From the NCBI GenBank assembly GCA_030710605.1, contig CP092877.1, positions 67,917,993 through 67,981,992 of the forward strand: a stretch of 64,000 nucleotides of DNA. Direction: 5' to 3'. Every line of letters begins with the position of its first letter. Position 1 is the stretch's first letter. The stretch is from Cordylochernes scorpioides. Its lineage: Eukaryota; Arthropoda; Arachnida; Pseudoscorpiones; Chernetidae. Positions 56,240-64,000 of this stretch are shown here, in pieces. The notes below the pieces were generated by a model. It was given only the letters and a program-made list of their open reading frames with translations, was not told where the DNA came from and ran no database searches. The position numbers and the translations under genes were made by a program.

Positions 56240-59200
56240 ACCAAGTGTAAACAAAATTGCCTCTGTCTCCTTAAAAAAAAAAATAGATACTTCTACTTCT
56301 ACAAGTTTAGTCCATGAGTAAACTCTAACTGAATGTGTAATTCTAAACTTCCTATATAATTCACACCCGATTTTTAAATTCCATAACTAAAGTTCCCCAC
56401 TTTAATTTAACCGACTGTAATTCAACATTTACTTTAATTCAAGAGGTAGCACCTTTCCCTTAGGGTTTTGAGTGTAGAGGTGTTTGAATGTATGCAGAAT
56501 TTTTCTTTGAGATACCATAACCTAAAAACATGACTAAACTCTGGAGCCTCTCCTGGAAGTGGCCTTTTATCAGAGACTCTGTCATGTCAGACTGAGTCAT
56601 GAGGAGTCTTTCAACCAAAGCAGAGTCCCTGATGAGAAACTACCTTCAGGAGATACTACTAGTTTAGCCATGTTTTTAGGCAATGGTCTCTCATGGGAGG
56701 AGACTCTCTATTTTTAATTTTCTGGAGTTTTTTTTTTTTTTTTGGCAAAAGTGTCATTTTCTTCCTAGAATTTGTACTTGATAGAAGTTGGCTGGGAAGC
56801 TAGTTGTCAGCATCTACTGGGAATTTGCCCCATCCATCCATCCATCAACCAAGGCTAGAATTAAGTGCTAGGATTGCTAAACTACCCCAGCCAGGTTTCA
56901 AACCGAGATTGGTCAACTCTTTGCCCATCATTAGCAGAGAGCATATGTAGGCTCTTTTTTTAGCTGATTAGGTACAATTTGGATCATAGATTAGAAACAT
57001 AAGGTAACACTACCAAATCCAAAATAATGAAATGTTTGTGATGTTTTGGTAACATTTAAAAAATGACACACAAAAAAAAAGTAACTGTAAGCGGTGGTGT
57101 GGTTCTTCAATATGGTTTTAAGGCAACAAAAGATCAGGTTTTAAACACTGCATTGAAACAGTTTTTTTTTTTTAATCATTTAAAAATTAGATATTTCTTC
57201 AATGGCTCTTTCTTGCACATGTCCAATAGGGATTTCAAGTAACTGAACCAAAACTTTTGTCTTTTTGTAAACTGCTCCTACATCTCAATTATTCTCATTT
57301 TGGATGAATCGACCCACAGATTGTTGTGTCTCCTCATCATTTATTCTCCAAGACCATCTGTTCATTGCCCTAGTTATCAAATGGTGACATTGCTTCTCTC
57401 TCTTCATCTCTGTTCTACATATCCAGTACCTTAAATGTATCGAGTCTTTTGAGAAGGATATTATCTGTTTTATTAGCCTTTTAATGAAGTCTTCATTCTC
57501 TCCCGCTAACATCTTTGTCATCTGTAACATATGCAATCCTCAGTGTTTTCAACAAAAATCTCCAGAATTCCATTTCAATAGCTTCCAACAACCAGACTCA
57601 CACCCTCCATGCTTTACCCTCATACATCTGTAGATGGTATATTGGTTATTAACATTTACTTATTTCTGAAGGCAGCTTTTGCCATTGTGGCTTGTGATTG
57701 TATTTCACTTACAGTAGAAGTAGTTGTTTCATGATTGCCCATGTAACATCAGTTATAACTGTGACACCATGTTTAATGGAGCATGAGAAATTGGCAGCCT
57801 CTTACAGGAAGCCTTCCTCCCTAAATGCTGCTGCTGCTGACTGGGTATATTGGCATCCACCCAGAAGTAGCTGTTGCCCATGCAGCAACTAGTTTTGTGC
57901 CCACCTGCCTACAACTGGCTTTCTACCCAGACTTTTACCCCTGTAAACAACTGTGGTAAACTGAAAATACTCTGTTTTATGGATTACTAGCTATTTTTTT
58001 AGTGAGTTTGGTTTTTTTTTTCTGATTGACACTGTTGATGATAACTATTTTGCAAGAAGAACTCTTTTGCAACTATTTCCCGCCATCTTTTCTAGGTCTA
58101 CATAGTTTAGATTTCCTCTAGGAATTGGTTATCTATGTTGTTGTGGCTTTTTTTTTCCTTGTGTGCAATATGCGTTTTTCCCCATAGTATAAATAGTGCA
58201 GAACACGCATGCCAAGTAGGATTGTCCCTGCTTTTATACAGTAATATGCATCATATAGCTAAGCACTCAGTTTGACTTTCCTGAGAAATGCCAGTTTCTA
58301 TGTTTGGTTACTTACCCTATTGGTATGGTTGGACTTTTTGCAAGGATATTTATTGGGTGAGTTCTAGGAGGTGTCATTTAAAAAAATGCTTCAAGATAGG
58401 TTTTCACCAAGATTCTAATTGCTTCAAGGATAACAGATAGGCCAACCTACATGACTGATACACACAGTGGTGACATGACAGAATATTAAAGTTTTTGTAG
58501 TAAGTTAACACAACATCGAAACTTTCATTACACCACTGAGTTTTGTCCCTACATGCTACAACCTCTTATAAGAGACTACCCAAAAAACACTACTAGTCTT
58601 CACCTTGAAATGGCTCTTTCATTGGAGGTTGGATCCAGTAACCTAACATCCGGACCACCCTGAAGTTTGACAGTCTTCTAAATGAGAGAGTTACCTCTTC
58701 TTCTGTCCCATCAAGGCCCAACAGAAATGGGTGGTATTGACAGCAATACACAACTGGCACACAGCAGAGGGAACAAGCATCTATAGTCTGTTCTCCCAAG
58801 AGAACAGTAGTCCTTGATTTCCACACTTTAGTTCGGTCATCTATGGTCAATGACCTTCCAAAAGTGACTGCAAGGTTTTCCCACCAAGTGTAACCCCTAA
58901 ACACATTATGGACACATCGAGAAGATGTTCTCATGCCAGCCCTCTACCTCATGTTCAACTTCGTGGGGGTTATTCAGAACAAAATAAAAGGTCATCAAGA
59001 AATCTATTCGCTTGCAGTGTCTATCACCTCTGCTATTTATTGATGTTCGCTAGAAATCAACAACCAAATAATCTGAAGTCCAATAACTAACATCCCCAGA
59101 AAGATATTACTATCATAAGAGAGAGAGAGAGGTCTTAAGATCTACAGACCTCTTGATACCTTTATTTGATTGAGGGAAGATGAAGAAAGTCATTTATAAA

Positions 59201-59460
59201 GGTGGTTATTCATCACATGGGGTTTGGTTGGTCATTGGGAGGTTTTACTGTGTTTTCAAGTTGTACTACCATTGTTGAAGACATGGATGGCCAAGTTTTG
59301 ACTGACTGTCTGGCTGAGAAGTTATTGACTTAGCAAGCTGGTAGCAGGATACAATAGGCTGAGTTCATCCACTTGCCCCACCTTTTGTTGCATGCTCCAC
59401 CACCGGTTGTTTATCAAGGCCAGCTATAGAGCCATGCTCTCATTACCCCCTTTTGATCTT
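56240..59460. other. Unassigned DNA
   Basis: Minus-strand frames of 83 codons (57285-57536) and 113 codons (58593-58934) are open but resemble no family I know and lack splice support. An FB-A left half lies at 56970-57060 and weak SINE-A remnants at about 57210 and 58305. Confidence 0.4.
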
Positions 59461-59467
59461 CTAGTCT

Positions 59468-59715
59468 CAAATGATAAAGCACAATTTGGATTATACATTA
59501 TAATACAAGAAAATAAGACCTAATCCAAATAGTTTATTAGTGTGTGACGTTTCGGCAACAACATTGTCACCATCATCAGACAAAAGAATGAATGACTAAT
59601 TTTCTATTTATTTTGGTCATTTATTCTTTTGTCTGATGATGGTGACAATGTTGTTGCCGAAACGTCACACACTAATAAATTATTTGGATTAGGGCTTATT
59701 TTTTTGTATTATCTT
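59468..59715. repeat. FB-A element, complete, G variant
   Basis: Near-perfect palindrome. Core CTGATGA at 59633, stem GGTGACA with TGTTGCC, GAAACGTC ending 59666. The same variant is at 61463-61697. Confidence 0.85.
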
Positions 59716-60327
59716 CTAATCTCAAAGGCCACATAATTTTGTTTTGAAATACACTCATGGACAAAACTTAAAGGCAGTTTCATATTTTGATATAGCCAGT
59801 CATATATTTTTTTGAAGGAGACAAAGGCAATTTTGTTCACACTTGGTTATCTTGTGTGTCTTCAATAAAGGTTACTGTGTGTGTATCAAATATCTTTCAG
59901 AGTTATTATCAGAATCCCGATATACTTGTTATATAAAAGTTACAACTTCCTTAAGTTTTGTCCTTGAGTGTAGTTCTATTAGAATGAAAAAAATATATAA
60001 TAATGAAGGCTTCCTGTTGCTTTATGAAGCTAACAGAGATAATTGTATCCATAGGGTGGAACAGATTCTATTATGTCAGCTCACTGTGCAGAACAGCAAG
60101 TATCTCCAGGTAGCTGCTCCTAACCTTTCTTTATAATGAGGGGAAGTATTGGAGCTCTCCCTCCCATTGATAGATATTACCATACAATTTCATTTATTGT
60201 CCAATCTCCCAGATTTTTTTTTTCCAGAGTTGTTCCTGGTTTCTCTCATTCAGCCTCTCTTCATTTCTTCCTGTAGAAAGGTGCAGCGTAGTTTTTGTTT
60301 TTGGTTTAAAACCTTTTACTTGTTTCA

Positions 60328-60655
60328 AGGGGTTGTTGGAAGGCTGGTTAAACCGTTTGGTTTTCGACCACTAAGACCCGGGTTCGATTCCCGCATTGGA
60401 CACTTTTTTTCTGTTTAAAAAAAAAATAAAAAAAAAATGCTCCAATGGCCCCCCGATTCTTGCAAAAGTCCAACCCCACCAGCGAGTGCAATTAACCAAA
60501 CAGGGCTCTGGCACATTTGTAAGTGCAGTCGAACTGCTTTCACATGTGTAGACATGTGGTGCGCTTACAGTAAAAAAGCAGTTGCTAACTACCCACCATG
60601 ATTATCATGGCCTGTACCACGTGTACTAGGGATAAGCAAAAAAAAAAAACTTGTT
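60328..60655 (+). mobile_element. SINE-A with clear target duplication
   Basis: tRNA-like head (B box GGGTTCGATTCCC), two A-rich runs, 3' end CTAGGGATAAGC plus A11. ACTTGTTTCAA is present on both sides, an 11-bp target duplication. Confidence 0.85.
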
Positions 60656-60697
60656 TCAAAACATTTAAAAAAAAATTAGATAACAGTTTTTTTAAAT

Positions 60698-60838
60698 TGA
60701 TAAGGCACAATTTGGATTATAGATTATAAACACAAGGTAATAATACATTCAGCATTTTTGTCTGAAGATGGTAACAAGGCTGTTACCGACATGTCACATA
60801 CAATTTATTTGAATTTCGTCTTATTACCTTAGGTTTTT
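60698..60838. repeat. FB-A element, left arm shortened
   Basis: GCACAATTTGGATTATAGAT left end, GTCTGAAGATGGTAACAAGG centre, right arm TCTTATTACC. Confidence 0.65.
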
Positions 60839-60851
60839 AAATATATATATA

Positions 60852-61027
60852 CAGTAAAATCCTTCTTCAGTAAACTCCAATGGGAATGAACCCGTGGTTC
60901 ACTATAGACATGGTTTATTCTAGCCATAGTTGATGACTGTATTATAAAATTTCAATGGAGATTATTTCCAGTTTGTTATAAGAGAAGGTTTTCTATATCC
61001 CAGGTTCATTTTAGTGAGGTTTTACTG
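60852..61027. mobile_element. MITE with CAGTAAAATCC ends
   Basis: Ends CAGTAAAATCCTTCTTCAG and GTGAGGTTTTACTG. A distant relative of the pogo-like MITEs; further pieces lie at about 6050-6115, 61280-61330 and 61690-61790. Confidence 0.5.
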
Positions 61028-61344
61028 TGTATAAAAACTAGACAAATGACCTGAGTAATGCCTACATTTTAACCGAATGCATTTTTTTACCTGAATATAT
61101 AATACTTAAAATATCCCTTTTGTGACAAAATAAATCAAATTTCAAATGGGCTAATTGAATTTTGAGAGTGTTTAAATGATATATAATGATTATATATAAG
61201 AAATATTGAAACTATTTTAGACGCGTACGATTCTTTTCAAATTGAAACAATTTTCTACTGACCTTACTACAATGGTAAATAATATCAAACCTCAACGGGA
61301 CTGAACGTTTGGTTGACTATAGCCCTAGTTCACTGTATTCATTC

Positions 61345-61455
61345 ATTGCTTATTCATTGATGAGCTCTACCCATCCCCAGCAAACACCATCAACAAGCTC
61401 TACAAGCTTGATACCCTAATATGATTTGAGTGGAGATAAGAAAGAAGAAGACTGG
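61345..61455 (+). mobile_element. R2 retroposon 3' tail
   Basis: TTGATGAGCTCTACCC to GAAGAAG; see 890-1012. Confidence 0.55.
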
Positions 61456-61462
61456 ATTATAA

Positions 61463-61697
61463 AATGATAAAGTATAATTTGGATTATAGATTATTATAAA
61501 AAAAGAAAATAAGACCTAATCCAAATAATTTATTAGTGTGTGACGTTTCGGCAACAACATTGTCACCATCATCAGACAAAAGAGTAAATCTCATCACCAT
61601 TTTACTCATTTGTCTGATGATGGTGACAATGTTGTTGCCGAAACGTCACACACTAATAAATTATTTGGATTAGGTCTTATTTTTTTTTTGGATTATA
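61463..61697. repeat. FB-A element, complete, G variant
   Basis: Core CTGATGA at 61614, stem GGTGACA with TGTTGCC, GAAACGTC ending 61647. Arms ATAAGACCTAATCC and complement. Confidence 0.85.
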
Positions 61698-62655
61698 AAA
61701 TAAAAATGGGGATTATTTCAGGTTCGTTATAAGAAGGGAAGGTTGGCTATATATCCCAGGTTTGTTTTAGCGAGTTTTTCCCTGTATTTCCCTACAGTGA
61801 AGCACTGTGTGAAGCAGCAGCACCATGGAAGGAATTTTAGGAGGAAACAGGAATCTGGTGTGAGGAGAACAAAAGGAGAGGAAGTTGTAAACATGTGCCC
61901 TGTGATTAATTATGTTGGAATTAGGCCTTAATCTCCTTTTATAAAGGAATTAGCGACTTTGTCTTGTCACCCCCCCCCCCCCCCCCTTCTTCCTAGTCTT
62001 CTTTCCAAAGTTGCTGTTAACTCGGAATCTTTTTTGTTGTTGTTGTTGCTTTTAGTCTTTTTAATTACCCAGGTTAACAGTAATTGGAAGCGGAATTGTT
62101 TCCTCAGTTTTCATGTTACACCCATTGTACGAAGGAAGATTGTTTTTTTATATATATAAATGGAGGAAGCTGTGTGATTTATTTAGAAGAGCTTTGTTTG
62201 TTTGGATGGGTAAAGTAGGAAATATAATTGGATTTTATATAAAAAGAAACCAGAATTAAAAGGCTGATTTTTTTCTTTGGTAAGTGTAAAGTTGAACATG
62301 CTTAAAATACCTGGTGTACTCGTAGCAGTTGCAAACATCTATTCACTATGACCTATATACCTTATGTAAATAATAAACAAAATGGATTCCGAGGATGAGT
62401 TATCTTGCTTTATTGTATATTCATCTCAAGCTTTCAGGTATTACAAACCTTTCTATGGAAATATATCTCATGTAGAAGTGTTTGTGTAATACCTAAAATC
62501 TTAAAAAATATAAAATTAAGCAAGATACTCATCCTTAGAAGCCGTTTTGTTTATTATTTCTATATATTTCAGAGGATTTTAATTTTTCAAATATACCTTA
62601 TATGTATTCAAATTTACAAAAAAAAATTATGTTTTTTCATTTAATAGTCCCTATT

Positions 62656-62860
62656 TTTTACACAAGTAAATTTACTGCCAATGCGTTTCTTTTAAATATC
62701 ATCAAATATTATCTCTACAGACCTTACTGTAATGTTATAAGTTATTGAATGAGAGGGCTTGGCTCATTCAATAACTCATATCATTGCAGTAAGGTCTGTA
62801 GAGATAATATTTGATGATATTTAAAAGAAACGCATTGGCAGTAAATTTATTTGTGTAAAA
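62656..62860. repeat. FB-B palindrome, near perfect
   Basis: Arms of about 95 bp, from TTTTACACAAGTAAATTTAC to the matching complement, around the loop GAGAGGGCTTGGCTC. Shares the inner word TACAGACCTTACTG and the GGGCTTGG loop style with 41010-41757 and 46985-47205. Confidence 0.88.
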
Positions 62861-63674
62861 TTTTAACGATAGATGGCAATTAAATTTATAAAAGTTCCTA
62901 TTTTGATACCTTTTTTTAGACCCTATTTGTGTTTCAAAAGTATCTCAAATATTTTTTTTCAAATAAAAAAATTAACCTAATGCACATGACTGATTTGTAA
63001 TGTAGTAGGAACTTGGCACAAATGGTTTTCACTCAGTTATATTCTATAATCACTCTACCTTAAGAAATGCCTGACATGATCTAGTATTTTCACAACAGGA
63101 CTTTTGGAAGAGTCCCATGCTCAAGGAGCATGAACTCATGGAATTCGTGTAATCTTTGTAACAAGGTGATAATAAACAACAACAGTATTTTCAGAATCAT
63201 TATTGATTGTTGTTGATGGCAGTGAATTTATTGTGAGGTATGTTTGGTAGAGTATCCTCTCAACACCCTCTTAGACGGGTGGTATATATTATCAGGTGAA
63301 TCTTATCTCAGCTTATCTGGGAGTCAACGGGGACAGCCTCTCTACTTCAATCATCATTCTCTGATGTCCTCCTTTGGAATACCACTTTACACACCTCTTG
63401 CTGTAATCTTTACACACCTCAGTGTGTTTTCTTATTTCAATTACATTCCTTTAGGTGGGGGGCCCAGCCAATCCTTTCTTCCTCTTCCTTTATTCTTATT
63501 CTTCAACTCTACATAGAGATATCTGTGGGTATCTGACCTAACATTACCCTTTATTTACAGTAGAACCTCTTTAATTTAACCCACTATAATTCAACACCTA
63601 CCTTAATTCATCCTATTTTTTTAATCAAATCCTAACCACATTTCCCTTTAAAATAGTATCATCTTTATTTCTTC

Positions 63675-63790
63675 TTTCTTATCTCCACTCAATCATATTA
63701 AGGTATCAAGCTTGTAAAGCTTGAGACCTTTAATGGTGTCTGCCGGGGAAGAGTAGAGCTCATCAATGGATGAATCAATACAGTCAATAA
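63675..63790 (-). mobile_element. R2 retroposon 3' tail
   Basis: Inverted tail segment (CTTGTAAAGCTTGAGACC), as at 6520-6665. Confidence 0.55.
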
Positions 63791-63880
63791 TGTGTTCATC
63801 TTTATTTAAACCTAATCAATAAAAAAAAATATATATAGAAGAATGAAAAACAACAAAGAAAACAGCAGTTACAAACTCAC

Positions 63881-64000
63881 CAACTGCAGCACAGTGAAGG
63901 AAATCAGGTGCAGAACAGGAGAACAGAAGTAGGTAGAACCTACTAAAATCTTCCACGAAGTACACCGGCGGTAAGCAGCAGTCAGACCTCTTGTATCATC
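63881..64000 (-). other. Possible exon at right edge
   Basis: The minus strand is open in one frame from the window edge to CTGCAGTTG, then GTGAGTTTG, a good donor. It is less AT-rich than its surroundings. No family recognised; it could be a 5' untranslated exon. Continues outside the window. Confidence 0.25.

Noticed and set aside
58593-58934. 113-codon minus-strand frame
   Set aside because: No recognised domain, no splice signals or coding-like bias that I could see; left unassigned.
61743-61931. Possible exon after TTTCCCTACAG near 61797
   Set aside because: An acceptor-like site and a short open frame with many Lys/Arg/Gln, but no donor, homology or partner exon.
63244-63516. 90-codon plus-strand frame
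   Set aside because: Low-complexity hydrophobic reading with no recognised family; probably chance.

Overview
The window is nuclear DNA of an invertebrate animal. Host genes are split by long AT-rich introns with GT/AG borders, and 3' ends carry AATAAA signals. Most of the remaining sequence is transposons, SINE-like retroposons and palindromic repeats. The mariner, hAT, Helitron/Helentron and RNase H LINE content would fit an arthropod (for example a chelicerate), but the sequence does not settle the taxon. An LRR gene resembling PPP1R42, a protein of flagellated and ciliated cells, suggests an animal with motile cilia or sperm.

Layout. 2035-10509 (+): nine exons of PAK1IP1 (WD40, ribosome biogenesis); its first exon is not seen. 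11618-14494: a hAT transposon with a broken transposase. 15204-16489: a mariner with two frameshifts. 17572-18786: a Helitron filled with a minisatellite. 19196-22311 (-): the last four exons of a PPP1R42-like LRR gene, present again at 24255-29189. 48073-48307 (-): a complete but frameshifted SEM1/DSS1 reading frame (proteasome lid subunit), read directly from the sequence. From 48.3 kb to the end I recognise no further host gene, only repeats and three weak exon candidates.

The key to the layout is the three runs of exactly 100 N (22411-22510, 34969-35068, 45796-45895). Block 22511-34968 matches 17335-22410 followed by 35069-about 43165, in order. The sequence broken at the first gap resumes at the second. 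The simplest reading is that 22511-34968 is the other haplotype placed in series, not a true duplication. The third gap separates two overlapping contig ends. The two LRR genes are therefore probably two alleles of one locus. The pair serves as a before/after record of insertions: SINE plus Helentron, a piggyBac-like MITE, Helitrons and a TA-flanked MITE each occupy one allele only.

The commonest repeat (about 30 copies) is a snap-back palindrome, here called FB-A. Its centre carries a core resembling a hammerhead ribozyme, which is the most interesting candidate for an undescribed element. Names FB-A, FB-B, SINE-A and SINE-B are mine. There are no operons, CRISPR arrays or bacterial signals.
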